Assembly (NCBI RefSeq): GCF_003573545.1
Contig: NZ_QWET01000016.1
Location: forward strand, 62,001-126,000
Direction: 5' to 3'
Length of the DNA stretch: 64,000 nucleotides
DNA from: Mariniphaga sediminis
GTDB taxonomy: Bacteria > Bacteroidota > Bacteroidia > Bacteroidales > Prolixibacteraceae
Below, piece by piece: positions 34,201 through 42,263 of this stretch. Position 1 is the first letter of the stretch; each line of letters opens with the position of its first letter. The notes beneath the pieces were generated by a model. The model searched no databases. It was not told where the DNA came from and was given only the letters and a program-made list of their open reading frames with translations. Made by a program: the position numbers and the translations under genes.

Positions 34201-34683
34201 CTTAGTGCTGTCGATGCTGATTTAGCCGAAATTACTGAAACGGATCTCTTCCGAATCAAAATCTGGGATAAAAACAATGGTGACGCAGTAGTATATGATA
34301 ACCAATGTGGAGCTGATGACTATGCTGATCTAGATCAAACGACTGCAATTTCAGGAGGTTCAATTGTGATTCATTCCGCAGACAATAAAACCAAATCAGC
34401 TACCATTCAGATCGACTTTGACAAGCCGGAATTGAATGTTTATCCCAATCCGTTCAGCGAAAGATTGTATTTTAAATTTATTTCACCTGTCGATACCCAT
34501 GTCCGCATTGATTTATACGACCTGACAGGACGACTAATTCAAACGGTATTTAACAATCAGGTTGAAGCAGAAATAAAATATACAACGGATTTTATTCCGG
34601 GGAATACTGTTACCAATATGTATGTTTATCGCATGACGATGGGAGAAACAGTTTTCAATGGGAAAGTTTTTTATAAACAGTAG
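31282..34683 (+). CDS. Large secreted GLUG-repeat/Ig-like/PKD protein with T9SS type A sorting domain
   Basis: 1133 residues with signal peptide MKKVLLLNLMLLIISWAISAQ. Order of parts: an N-terminal module (ESNPYQIATLENLYWIA); GLUG-type repeats at ~90-345 (GLFGFTQNAEFKNLGITNV, GGLVGVCQ, GGLIGINAGSTIYNSYS); Ig-like/Big-2-like segments (~390-570); a discoidin-like domain (~575-700); a putative Ig domain (~705-795); a PKD domain (VIDWGDGSSND, ~830); a GFVTGGGWIESP domain (~890-1040); and a C-terminal type A sorting domain (LNVYPNPFSERLYFKF to VFYKQ). It is predicted to be exported by T9SS and anchored to the surface, probably as an adhesin. It is the likely target of the AraC paralog upstream. 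Confidence 0.9.
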   Translation: MKKVLLLNLMLLIISWAISAQTATPPAIGDGSESNPYQIATLENLYWIATNSSRSMGDNYFIQTADIDASSTANWTGGWTPIGNSTNNFWGHYDGMNHVISGLYINSSSNAEIGLFGFTQNAEFKNLGITNVYIEAESAENTGALLGYADFNVIVDNCFSTGTVKGHYFTGGLAGYLTNYNTNTTIRNSYSTCNVSGSQYAGGLVGVCQSYVSILNCFHAEGTVECNEGCGGLIGYVNGATISQCYSTGKVIGNSGAGGLIGINAGSTIYNSYSKCPVTSNSTFQSCGGLVGLTIGNANIINSYSTGSVLSGMGGLVGGFNPDYGTPTITSSFWDTETSGTTLSAAGVGKTTVQMTMESTFTNAGWDFTTTWGMNAGCNDKYPYLIPKVIRLPSVTITCDVNGEICSNMTPNFTATPHNTGVGDIYYSWKLNGESVGLNQNPYTLIDLVPGYEYKVSCEITVADTTCCTSVTATSNEITLYVTDKPDAGEITGKNLIQVGDTTTLSSTVTGGFWLSAYDTIATVDEYGKVTGTGVGETTIGYAVIGDDPCNEVGWTEFQITVSEPQSQCTGSALAVFAYLDNDNNMNPQNATGEPDDQFAAIGYMEHVQLDLTGGNLTIASPVTIRMRKEPGGDNSFALIFESENGQYWSVPGPFTVTTDDFTEYNINLNENTRYISIENLSPNWLFVESVTFNYPCQECTDGTLTLISDNSQQSVCLSTAVGDIVYTTGGSATGATVEGLPTGVGGTFDNGTFTISGTPIVSGTFDYTVTTTGIVSPCAEAIATGTITVNALPDVSDIIPSTTDPIAINVLLSITVSYSDVDGNVETAVIDWGDGSSNDFSIKEHSYASAGVYTITASVVDDCGKVTKTYQYVVVYDPSAGFVTGGGWIESPICDNVDPAYEYMDVSGTANFGFVAKYLKGKQTPDGSTEFQFKAGGLNFKSTDYEWLIIAGSKAQYKGSGTINGSGDFGFMLSAVDADLAEITETDLFRIKIWDKNNGDAVVYDNQCGADDYADLDQTTAISGGSIVIHSADNKTKSATIQIDFDKPELNVYPNPFSERLYFKFISPVDTHVRIDLYDLTGRLIQTVFNNQVEAEIKYTTDFIPGNTVTNMYVYRMTMGETVFNGKVFYKQ

Positions 34684-34952
34684 CGTTTATTAAACACGAA
34701 TATTGACCATCAAAGGAAGCAAGTTAGGTTTTAACTTAACTTGAAATTGGCGGAAATAACACATCTACTAAAATTTATGGAGAAAAATTTTATCCGAATT
34801 TGACCTGTAAACCTATTAACTTTACTATACTTTCGATTATACACAATGTTGGGGATTGATCTATAAAATGAATTGCTAAGTTGCAACTTGTCAATTCACA
34901 AACCAATGCAGGTACTTCTCAACACCAGCAAGGTTTTGAAAAATTCAGGCAT
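34684..34952. other. Spacer after the T9SS protein gene
   Basis: No gene seen. A short palindrome AAGTTGCAACTT near 34878 is the only structure noted. It marks the border between the accessory cassette and core genes. Confidence 0.4.
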
Positions 34953-34981
34953 AAAAAAAGGAGATCAAAATTGATCTCCTT
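34953..34981 (-). terminator. Terminator of the tRNA-Asn transcript
   Basis: On the minus strand an 11-bp-armed hairpin (AAGGAGATCAA / TTGATCTCCTT, 34958-34981) is followed by a run of T (34953-34959 on that strand). It lies 6 bp after the tRNA 3' end. Confidence 0.85.
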
Positions 34982-34986
34982 CCATA

Positions 34987-35063
34987 TGGCTCCCCAGGTA
35001 GGACTTGAACCTACGACCTACGGATTAACAGTCCGCCGCTCTAACCAACTGAGCTACTAGGGA
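34987..35063 (-). tRNA. tRNA-Asn (anticodon GTT)
   Basis: 77 nt on the minus strand including an encoded CCA end. The acceptor stem TCCCTAG/CTGGGGA pairs with one G-T. D-loop AGCTCAGTTGGTTAGAGC, anticodon stem GGACT/AATCC-type with loop CTGTTAA reading GTT, T-arm TAGGTTCAAGTCCTA. It is a normal, complete tRNA. Confidence 0.95.
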
Positions 35064-35105
35064 ATTTTTTTATTTCTTAGAACGTTTGCTTTTTCTAAAG
35101 CGATG

Positions 35106-35113
35106 CAAAAATA
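35106..35113 (-). promoter_or_regulatory. Probable -7 box of the tRNA-Asn promoter
   Basis: TATTTTTG on the minus strand, the same sequence as the -7 box of the tRNA-Glu promoter, 43 bp upstream of the tRNA 5' end. No clean TTTG at the usual distance, only a T-rich stretch. Confidence 0.5.
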
Positions 35114-35180
35114 ACAGCTTTTCGCAAAAGAAAAAATTTTTTTGAAAAAGAATTCGTCTCTTTTAAGTTCCTTCAATTTT

Positions 35181-36110
35181 TCAAAATAATCTTTTCCTTT
35201 TTACCAGGTAAGCCAGCAAAACCTCTTTAAAATCTTTATTGATATCGGCTTCAGCCAGATCGATCTGATACTGACCGCATTTTAGCTTCAAATCGTTAAA
35301 ATAAGACTTTACGGCCGAAGTATAATAGTCTTTCACTTCCCAGGGATTAAATTTTACCATCTGCCCGCTTTCCAGGTCCACAAATTTATGAGGGCGGTTG
35401 CTAAATTGAAACTCCCTTTCCTGCCTGTGGTCCGTTACATGAAAAAGCAGTACCTCGTGTTTATTGTAGCGAAGATGTTGCAGCGCAGAAAAAAGCTCTT
35501 CCGTTTTATTACTGTCTATCATGTCGCTGAAAATAATTACCAGAGAACGTTTATGTATGTTTTCGGCAATTTGGTGAAGCACGTCCGTAGTGTTGGTATG
35601 CTTTCGAAGCTGCATGTTTTTGGGGTCAATCAGTTCAGACAATTTACCGAACATCAACTCTGCATTTACCGAAGAAAGCCGGGGAGAAGTGTGAAATTCG
35701 ATTTCATCTGAAAAAAGGGTGAGCCCCACCGCATCGCGTTGTTTACGCAACAAATAAACGAGAGCTGCTGCTGTATATACCGAAAAAGCCAGTTTATTTT
35801 CGAGGTGCTTCTTCCCTTTATAATACGGGAAAAGCATGGAAGAAGAAGTATCAATAACCAGTTGGCAACGTAAATTTGTTTCTTCTTCATATTGCTTCAC
35901 GAAAAGCTTGTCGGTGCGGGCAAACAACTTCCAGTCAATGTGTTTGGTAGATTCTCCCTCGTTGTATTGCCGGTGTTCGGCAAACTCCACCGAAAATCCG
36001 TGAAACGGGCTCCGGTGTAGTCCGGTAATAAATCCTTCGACTACCTCACGGGCAATCAAGCCCAAATTATCGAACTGATGAAACTGTTCTATGTCGAAAA
36101 TATTTTTCAA
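35181..36110 (-). CDS. DUF58 domain protein (VWA-like)
   Basis: 309 residues, no signal or membrane segment. The DUF58 signature GFSVEFAEHRQYNEGESTKH followed by IDWKLFARTDKLFVKQYEEE occupies residues ~38-80. A von Willebrand A-like fold follows with the MIDAS-type DTSSSM. Members usually sit beside MoxR ATPases and Bat proteins; here that partner is not next to it. The neighbour upstream is trxA, separated by a hairpin. The cellular role is not defined. Confidence 0.9.
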   Translation of the reverse strand: MKNIFDIEQFHQFDNLGLIAREVVEGFITGLHRSPFHGFSVEFAEHRQYNEGESTKHIDWKLFARTDKLFVKQYEEETNLRCQLVIDTSSSMLFPYYKGKKHLENKLAFSVYTAAALVYLLRKQRDAVGLTLFSDEIEFHTSPRLSSVNAELMFGKLSELIDPKNMQLRKHTNTTDVLHQIAENIHKRSLVIIFSDMIDSNKTEELFSALQHLRYNKHEVLLFHVTDHRQEREFQFSNRPHKFVDLESGQMVKFNPWEVKDYYTSAVKSYFNDLKLKCGQYQIDLAEADINKDFKEVLLAYLVKRKRLF

Positions 36111-36133
36111 ACCCGGTTAGTATAAAATATATA

Positions 36134-36161
36134 AGGCGGCCTCACCCAGTGGAGACCGCCT
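36134..36161 (-). terminator. Hairpin between trxA and the DUF58 gene
   Basis: AGGCGG(C)CTC / GAG(A)CCGCCT arms around an 8-nt loop, 25 bp after the trxA stop on the minus strand. The following T-run is weak (TTATATATTTTA). Confidence 0.55.
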
Positions 36162-36185
36162 CAGCTTTTCCTTACTTAAAATTGG

Positions 36186-36503
36186 CTAAAGCAGCGCATC
36201 CAACTTAGAGGTAAACGCCTGTTTGGGTGCAGCACCCACCTGTTTATCGGCCACCTCTCCGTTTTTCACAAACAATACGGTTGGAATATTCCGAATTCCG
36301 TATTTCATGGCAACATTGGGATTGGAATCCACATCCACTTTCCCAATCACTGCTTTTCCTTCATATTCCTGCGACATTTCTTCCACAATAGGAGCAATCA
36401 TCCGGCACGGTCCGCACCAAATCGCCCAGAAATCAATCATCACAGGTTTATCTGAATTTACAACCAATTCTTCAAAATTGGCATCGGTAATTTCTATTGC
36501 CAT
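36186..36503 (-). CDS. trxA: Thioredoxin
   Basis: 105 residues, standard thioredoxin length with no signal peptide, so cytoplasmic. The active site WCGPCRM is at ~residues 29-35, with the cis-Pro in GIRNIPTVLFVKNGEV and the conserved MIDFWAIWCGPC strand. It reduces protein disulfides using electrons from thioredoxin reductase. It lies 46 bp downstream of dnaE on the same strand. A -7-like TAATTTTG is at 36541-36548 on the minus strand, in the gap just upstream. Confidence 0.97.
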   Translation of the reverse strand: MAIEITDANFEELVVNSDKPVMIDFWAIWCGPCRMIAPIVEEMSQEYEGKAVIGKVDVDSNPNVAMKYGIRNIPTVLFVKNGEVADKQVGAAPKQAFTSKLDALL

Positions 36504-36549
36504 ATTCTTTACTTTTAAATGTTAATTCTCAATTTTTTCACAAAATTAG

Positions 36550-39500
36550 CTAATTAATTCTATATCCAATATCGGTTTCTTTTTCAAAGTATTCCAGTAA
36601 ACTATTGGTTAATTCAATCCTAGTGTTGCGCGAAAACAAATGAATAAACATATTGCTTTCCGGATCGTAAACATTAAATTTTAACAATGCCTTGCCTTTA
36701 TTGTTTCGGACAATACTTTCGATTTGTTCTATGACCGATTCATTCACTTTATTGAGTGGAATATTGATGGTTACGCTCTTCACATAGTTCTTTCGTGCTT
36801 CGGAGAGCAACTCTATCTGCGAAGCCTTGAACTCGTAAAAATCACTTTTAAATCTCTGCTTTACTGTACCCTTCAAAAGAATAAACAGCCCGGTCTTACA
36901 ATACTTATGAAAATTCACATAATCTTGTCCGAAAAAGAAAAACTCGTAAGAATCGGTATAGTCCGAAAGGGTGAGTGTACTGAACGGATTTCCGTTTTTG
37001 GAAGTTCCTTCGCGTGCAGCTGTTACCATGCCGCCAAAAGTAAAGTCACGATCCTTGAATTTTTCAATGTCATTCTTCAAATCTGTTAACGACACATCGC
37101 GCGAGCAAAAATTCTGAATCTCAACCTTGTAATCGTCGAGCGGATGGGCAGTAAGGTAAATTCCAATGAGGTTTTTTTCTTTCTCCAGCAGGATAAGCTG
37201 GGGCCATTCTTCCACTTCAGGAATAGCAGGCTTTTTTACAGCTGCGCCGCTACCAAGATCCCCAAACAAACTTTGCTGCATGCTCTGGCTTTCGGTTTGA
37301 ATTTTATTCCCGTAACGAATAAGTTTTTCGATGAATGTGGTACTGTCGTTTTCATTTTCACCAGCAAAAAAGCTACTCCGTTTTACCCCTTCAAGGCTGT
37401 CGAAAGCACCTGCCATTGCAAGAGCCTCCATGTTTTTTTTATTTACGGTTTGCAGGTTCACATTCTCCACAAAATCATAAATGGTTTTAAACGTGCCGTT
37501 TTTTTCCCGAGCCCCGATAACATCTTTTGCAGCCCCTGAACCTACTCCTTTGATGGCTGCCATCCCGAAACGAATATTCCCGTTTTTGTTGGCCGTAAAT
37601 TTGCTAAAACTTTCGTTCACATCGGGCCCCAGAACGTTCAGTTTCATACGGTTACACTCGTTCATCAGTTTGGTAATTTCAGAGATATTACTCAGGTTCC
37701 GGCTAAGGTTGGCCGCCATAAACTCTCCCGGGAAATGTGCTTTCAGATAGCCCGTCTGGTAGGCAATATAAGCATAACACACCGAATGCGATTTGTTGAA
37801 AGCGTAAGAAGCAAAAGCCTCCCAGTCTTTCCATATTTTTTCGATCACGTCGTCAGGCTTCTTGCCAACCAGCTTACATTCGTCAATAAACTTAAAATTG
37901 GCCTTGCACCCGTCTACAAACTTCACTTTCAGCTTGTCCATAAGAGCCGTAATTTTTTTACCCATTGCTTTTCGCAGGGTATCGGAGTCACCGCGGGTAA
38001 AATTGGCCAACAGCCGGGAGAGGAGCATCACCTGTTCCTGGAAAACAGTAATCCCGTATGTCTCACTCAGGTATTTTTCCATCATGGGGAGGTCGTACTC
38101 CACCTTTTGCCTTCCATGCTTCCGGGCAATATAAGCCGGAATATATTCCATAGGCCCCGGACGGTAAAGTGCATTCATGGCCACCAAATCCTCAAACCGG
38201 TTGGGTTTCAGTTCACGCAGATGCTTTTTCATCCCCTCCGATTCAAACTGGAAAATGGCCGTTGTTTCACCGTGGCTAAACAACTCAAAGGCCTTTTCAT
38301 CGTTCCACGGAATGTTATCTACATCGATTTCTATACCTTTTGAAATCCTGATGTTTTCAAGGGTTTCCTTAATGATGGAAAGCGTTTTCAATCCGAGAAA
38401 ATCCATCTTCAACAATCCGATATCTTCCACAAAACGCCCGTCGTATTGAGTTGTAAGCAGGTTCTCCTCATCTTTGGTGGGCATGAGGGGAATGTGATCC
38501 GTCAACGGATCCCGGCTAATAAGGATTCCGCAGGCATGAACACCGGTTTGCCGCACTGAACCTTCGAGTGTTTCTGCAAATTTGATAGTCTTGGCAATAA
38601 GCGGGTTATCCGAATTTTTTTCCTTTTTCAGGTCGGGACTTTCTTTGAATGCTTTTTGAAAGGTCATTTTCGGCGCTTCAGGAACCAGCTTTGCCAGCCT
38701 GTCTGCTTCAGGGAGAGGAAGTTTCAGCACACGCGCCACATCGCGGATGGCCAGTTTGGTAGCCATAGTACCGAATGTACAGATATGGGCCACCTTGTCC
38801 TGCCCGTATTTTTTTGTAACGTAATCGAGTACCAGTTGCCTGCCGTCGTCGTCAAAATCAATATCCACGTCAGGCAGTGAAATTCGATCGGGATTGAGAA
38901 AACGTTCAAAAAGCAAATCGTATTTAATGGGGTCGATGTTGGTAATTCCCGTACTGTAGGAAACCGCAGCACCCGCAGCCGAGCCGCGCCCGGGCCCAAC
39001 CAAAACACCCATTTTGCGGGCTTCATTAATAAAATCCTGAACAATCAGGAAGTACCCCGGATAACCCATTGTCTTGATGGTTTCCAATTCGAAGTCGAGC
39101 CGGGTAGCCACGTCTTCAGGGACCGGATCGCCATACCGCTCTTTTGCACCTTCGTAGGTCAAATGCCTGAGATAGGCGGCTTCCTGTTTTACACGCAACA
39201 CCTTCTCATAGCCGCCAAGCCGGGTGAATGTCTGTTCACCAAACTCTTCCACCAGTTTTGCTTCCGAATATTCTTTTCTGAAATCTTCCATTGTCCCAAA
39301 TTCCTTGGGAATGGGGAAAAAGGGCATAATGGGTGGTGAATCCAATTCAAAATCTTCCACCTTTTCCACAATCTCAGCGGTATTCGCTAATGCTTCAGGC
39401 ACATCAGCAAACAATTCGTTCATCTCCTGCTGTGTTTTAAACCATTCCTGCTTTGTGTATCTCATCCGGCCCGGGTCATCCACATCTTTCCCTGTATTAA

Positions 39501-40197
39501 GGCAAATCAGCAAATCATGCGCATCAGCATCCTCCGCATTCGTAAAGTGAACATCGTTTGTCGCAATTATCTTGACATCGTGTTTTTTGGCCAATTGCAG
39601 GAGCACCTTGTTTACAAGAACCTGGTTATCGTAAACATTTTCCCTTTGCGCCGCTTCTTCTGCGGGATGTCTCATCAACTCGAGATAATAATCGGCACCA
39701 AAAATACTTTTATACCATAAAATGGCATCTTCTGCCTCCTTCACCTGGTTTTTCATAATAAAACCAGCTACTTCCCCACCCAAACAGGCCGAAGAAATAA
39801 TCAACCCTTCCCGGTGCGCTTCCAGTATTTTTTTATCGATTCTTGGCTTATAATAGAAACCTTCATTACTGGCTATGGAAATCAACTTTACCAGGTTCCG
39901 GTAACCTGTTTTATTTTTTGCCAGTAAAATCAGGTGGTCTCCGTACCGGTCCACCACATCGGTTTTGTCATGCAGGTTACGCACCGCTACGTAAGTTTCA
40001 CATCCCAAAACAGGTTTTATCCTGGCTTTTTTACAGGCGGAATGAAATTCTTTAATGCCGAACATGGTACCGTGATCGGTAAGGGCTAAGGCTTTCATTC
40101 CATCTTTTACTGCCTTTCCTACCAGATCGGAAACGCTTGCCGCGCCGTCTAATATCGAATATTGCGAGTGTACATGTAAATGTGTAAACGGAACCAT
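36550..40197 (-). CDS. dnaE: DNA polymerase III subunit alpha
   Basis: 1215 residues, the replicative polymerase alpha subunit. N-terminal PHP domain (FTHLHVHSQYSILDGA, KALALTDHGTMFG; residues ~3-70). Polymerase palm with the catalytic Asp motif PDVDIDFDDDGRQLVLDYV around ~440 and GPGRGSAAGAAVSYS just before it. Finger region and tandem HhH (ALAMAGAFDSLEGVKR). OB-fold at ~1000-1080 (FTFGGMVTAAREGTSKNGNP). Full length with no frameshift. Transcribed toward trxA. Confidence 0.97.
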   Translation of the reverse strand: MVPFTHLHVHSQYSILDGAASVSDLVGKAVKDGMKALALTDHGTMFGIKEFHSACKKARIKPVLGCETYVAVRNLHDKTDVVDRYGDHLILLAKNKTGYRNLVKLISIASNEGFYYKPRIDKKILEAHREGLIISSACLGGEVAGFIMKNQVKEAEDAILWYKSIFGADYYLELMRHPAEEAAQRENVYDNQVLVNKVLLQLAKKHDVKIIATNDVHFTNAEDADAHDLLICLNTGKDVDDPGRMRYTKQEWFKTQQEMNELFADVPEALANTAEIVEKVEDFELDSPPIMPFFPIPKEFGTMEDFRKEYSEAKLVEEFGEQTFTRLGGYEKVLRVKQEAAYLRHLTYEGAKERYGDPVPEDVATRLDFELETIKTMGYPGYFLIVQDFINEARKMGVLVGPGRGSAAGAAVSYSTGITNIDPIKYDLLFERFLNPDRISLPDVDIDFDDDGRQLVLDYVTKKYGQDKVAHICTFGTMATKLAIRDVARVLKLPLPEADRLAKLVPEAPKMTFQKAFKESPDLKKEKNSDNPLIAKTIKFAETLEGSVRQTGVHACGILISRDPLTDHIPLMPTKDEENLLTTQYDGRFVEDIGLLKMDFLGLKTLSIIKETLENIRISKGIEIDVDNIPWNDEKAFELFSHGETTAIFQFESEGMKKHLRELKPNRFEDLVAMNALYRPGPMEYIPAYIARKHGRQKVEYDLPMMEKYLSETYGITVFQEQVMLLSRLLANFTRGDSDTLRKAMGKKITALMDKLKVKFVDGCKANFKFIDECKLVGKKPDDVIEKIWKDWEAFASYAFNKSHSVCYAYIAYQTGYLKAHFPGEFMAANLSRNLSNISEITKLMNECNRMKLNVLGPDVNESFSKFTANKNGNIRFGMAAIKGVGSGAAKDVIGAREKNGTFKTIYDFVENVNLQTVNKKNMEALAMAGAFDSLEGVKRSSFFAGENENDSTTFIEKLIRYGNKIQTESQSMQQSLFGDLGSGAAVKKPAIPEVEEWPQLILLEKEKNLIGIYLTAHPLDDYKVEIQNFCSRDVSLTDLKNDIEKFKDRDFTFGGMVTAAREGTSKNGNPFSTLTLSDYTDSYEFFFFGQDYVNFHKYCKTGLFILLKGTVKQRFKSDFYEFKASQIELLSEARKNYVKSVTINIPLNKVNESVIEQIESIVRNNKGKALLKFNVYDPESNMFIHLFSRNTRIELTNSLLEYFEKETDIGYRIN

Positions 40198-40291
40198 TTG
40201 TCGGTGTTTTTTAATGAAACAGTTTTAAAAAAGTTGGATAAAGTTACTGAATTTGTACCGGCAATATTGGGATGTTGATAAAAACTGGAAT

Positions 40292-40317
40292 AAAAAACCC
40301 GGCTTTAAAGCCGGGTT
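40292..40317 (-). terminator. Terminator of the greA-HIT transcript
   Basis: AACCCGGCTTT / AAAGCCGGGTT is a perfect 11+11 palindrome (40296-40317), followed on the minus strand by TTTTTT. It lies 29 bp after the HIT gene stop. Confidence 0.9.
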
Positions 40318-40345
40318 CATAAACTTCAATCAGCTTAGCTGACTG

Positions 40346-40738
40346 TTAAATATTATTTGAGATTTTATCCCTGATTTCTTCAAACTCAGCTTCACTCAAA
40401 CTCAGTTTTTTCGAGAAATTCAAAACGTCTGACTCATCCTGCATAGGAATGAGGTGAATATGGGCATGTGGCACTTCGAGCCCCAATACCAGTACTCCCA
40501 CTTTTTTACAAGGGATTGCATTTTTAAGCCCCGAGGCCACTTTTTTTGCAAACAGTTGCAACCCGGCATACAGTTCATTATCGAGGTCGAACAGATAGTC
40601 CACCTCCTTTTTAGGAATTACCAGTGTATGCCCTTTGGCAACCGGGAAGATATCCAGAAACGCCAGAAAATTCTCGTCTTCGGCTACTTTATATGCTGGA
40701 ATTTCTCCCGCTACAATTTTTGTAAAAATGCTTCCCAT
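40346..40738 (-). CDS. HIT-family hydrolase (histidine triad protein)
   Basis: 130 residues. The HIT fold starts with SIFTKIVAGEIPAYKVAEDE. The histidine triad HAHIHLIP near residue 93 supplies the nucleophilic His of nucleoside phosphoramidases and related hydrolases. FLDIFPVAKGHTLVIPKKEVDYLFDL is the characteristic beta-strand region. Cytoplasmic. Six bases separate it from greA on the same strand, so they form one operon. Confidence 0.95.
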   Translation of the reverse strand: MGSIFTKIVAGEIPAYKVAEDENFLAFLDIFPVAKGHTLVIPKKEVDYLFDLDNELYAGLQLFAKKVASGLKNAIPCKKVGVLVLGLEVPHAHIHLIPMQDESDVLNFSKKLSLSEAEFEEIRDKISNNI

Positions 40739-40744
40739 GGTTTT

Positions 40745-41218
40745 TTAAATTGAAATTTCAACAATTTCAAACGGGATAAGCCCTGAGGGTACTTTAATTT
40801 CTACTACATCGCCTACCTTTTTACCCATCAGTCCCTTGGCAATGGGCGTAGTAGCAGAAATTTTTCCCTGCTTCAGGTTGGATTCTCCTTCGGGTACAAT
40901 CATGTACTGCATGATGGCGTTATTCTTTCTGTTTTTGATCTTCACCTTGTTCAGAATCTGCACCTTCGAAGTGTTAATTTTAGATTCATCAAGAATGCGT
41001 GCATTGGCAATTTTGGATTGCAAGCCAGCAATTTTTGCTTCCAGCATTCCCTGAGCATCTTTGGCGGCATCGTATTCGGCATTTTCCGAAATGTCGCCCT
41101 TCTCTATTGCCTCGCCAATTTGTTTCGATATGGCCGGACGCTCCACATTAATAAGCTGTTCGAGCTCCTTTTTAAGCCTCTGCAGCCCTTCTTTTGTCAA
41201 ATATGTTATTTGTGACAT
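40745..41218 (-). CDS. greA: Transcription elongation factor GreA
   Basis: 157 residues, the family length. N-terminal coiled-coil (TYLTKEGLQRLKKELEQL, then GDISENAEYDAAKDAQGMLE) carries the acidic tip Asp/Glu residues that enter the RNA polymerase secondary channel and stimulate transcript cleavage. C-terminal FKBP-like domain ends with SPIAKGLMGKKVGD-like text (TTPIAKGLMGKKVGDVVEIK). A strong GAGGAGG ribosome binding site precedes the ATG. Confidence 0.97.
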   Translation of the reverse strand: MSQITYLTKEGLQRLKKELEQLINVERPAISKQIGEAIEKGDISENAEYDAAKDAQGMLEAKIAGLQSKIANARILDESKINTSKVQILNKVKIKNRKNNAIMQYMIVPEGESNLKQGKISATTPIAKGLMGKKVGDVVEIKVPSGLIPFEIVEISI

Positions 41219-41293
41219 TTTTTGTTCCTCCTCATTTACTTTGAGCTATAAAAAAATAGAAAGAATTCCAGACTTCCGGAACTCTTCCTTTGG

Positions 41294-41301
41294 CAAAAGT
41301 A
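41294..41301 (-). promoter_or_regulatory. Probable -7 box of the greA operon promoter
   Basis: TACTTTTG on the minus strand (TAnnTTTG), 75 bp upstream of greA, with a TTGTTTTT stretch about 20 bp further upstream as a poor -33 box. Confidence 0.5.
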
Positions 41302-41357
41302 TACAATTTCCCTGATATTAAAAACAACTTTTGTTAAGAATGTTAAAAATGAATCAT

Positions 41358-41762
41358 TTATGATTCCTCAATATATTTTCGTTGAAGGATTTCGCTGTAA
41401 ATAACAGCTTCCTTTAGCGGAAACTTTTTCTTTCTGATCTTTTTGTGAGCTGGTTTTGTATTGCGTCTGTCCTTACCAGTTGTGTTATTCACATAAATAC
41501 CCGCTCCTTCGTTTTCTGGCTTAAAATGGTACTTTTCTTCCTTAAAAGGTACTTCCTCCTTTACTTCCTCTCTCTCTCCGGGATTGAATTCAGTCCACTC
41601 CGGATCTTTTCTGTCTCCATCCAATAAATCCCAGAAATCATCTTTCTGCGGCTGATTGCCAGATTCTGTTTCCTGTAGCGCCTGCTGCCGTTTTCTTTTT
41701 TGCCCGAATATTCCGGCAACAATAAAAATCAATGTCAGTATCAATACTATTATATCATCCAT
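41358..41762 (-). CDS. Small single-pass membrane protein of unknown function
   Basis: 134 residues. Residues ~4-20 (IIVLILTLIFIVAGIFG) form a membrane anchor, followed by a highly charged, mostly disordered tail rich in Lys, Glu and Pro (QKRKRQQALQETESGNQPQK, KREEVKEEVPFKEEK-type runs). The C-terminal 35 residues (KIRKKKFPLKEAVIYSEILQ, ending RKYIEES) look like a conserved interaction motif. I do not recognise a family. It is divergent from the lipoprotein gene at 41826. Confidence 0.7.
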   Translation of the reverse strand: MDDIIVLILTLIFIVAGIFGQKRKRQQALQETESGNQPQKDDFWDLLDGDRKDPEWTEFNPGEREEVKEEVPFKEEKYHFKPENEGAGIYVNNTTGKDRRNTKPAHKKIRKKKFPLKEAVIYSEILQRKYIEES

Positions 41763-41825
41763 TTTCTTTGCACTTTTGCTACAATAATTTATATACCTTT
41801 AAAGTTTGTAGTAAAAATAAGAAAA

Positions 41826-42260
41826 ATGCAGCAGTCGGTTCTGAAATACGGAAAGTATTTCATCTTTTTCCTTTTTCTAACTCTTGTTAGTCCTTCATGC
41901 GATAAGCTCAATAACTCGCCTGTTCCCGATGTTTATGTTTCATTTACCGTAAATCTAAACATTGCAAATGCACTAACCGTCCCCGGCAATTCGGTGCTTT
42001 TCCCCGGATTCGGTTTTGGCGGTGTTATTGTTTACTGCGAGCTGCCAGGCTCTTACTATGCTTTTGATGCGGCCTGCACTTACGAGGCAAGCAAGACCTG
42101 TATTGTAAAAAACGAAGGAGTACTCGCCGACTGTCCCTGCTGTGGGTCGCAATTTGTGTTAATCAGTGGGGCATACCCCACAGAAGGACCTGCTGCTCTC
42201 CCTCTAAAGCAGTATAACGTTTCAATTGTGAACGATTTTACGTTACGCGTTTACAACTAA
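41826..42260 (+). CDS. Rieske-like lipoprotein lacking the ligand histidines
   Basis: 144 residues from the ATG at 41826; a longer frame upstream reaches into the divergent gene and is not used. Lipoprotein signal FLFLTLVSPSC with Cys25. The mature part resembles a periplasmic Rieske domain: FDAACTYE, then a spacer, then ADCPCCGSQFVL and a Gly/Pro loop. In true Rieske proteins the cluster is bound by CxH and CxxH; here the corresponding positions are Cys84-Thr-Tyr86 and Cys103-Pro-Cys105-Cys106. Four Cys remain nearby (84, 92, 103 and 105 or 106), so another metal site is possible. Convergent with ahcY, 3 bp apart. Confidence 0.7.
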   Translation: MQQSVLKYGKYFIFFLFLTLVSPSCDKLNNSPVPDVYVSFTVNLNIANALTVPGNSVLFPGFGFGGVIVYCELPGSYYAFDAACTYEASKTCIVKNEGVLADCPCCGSQFVLISGAYPTEGPAALPLKQYNVSIVNDFTLRVYN

Positions 42261-42263
42261 AAA

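Noticed and set aside
34983-35063. Integration site or genomic island at tRNA-Asn
   Set aside because: The tRNA is intact, with no integrase gene beside it and no duplicated 3' tRNA end found in the window beyond a shared TGGCTCCCC near 29716, which is too short to support.
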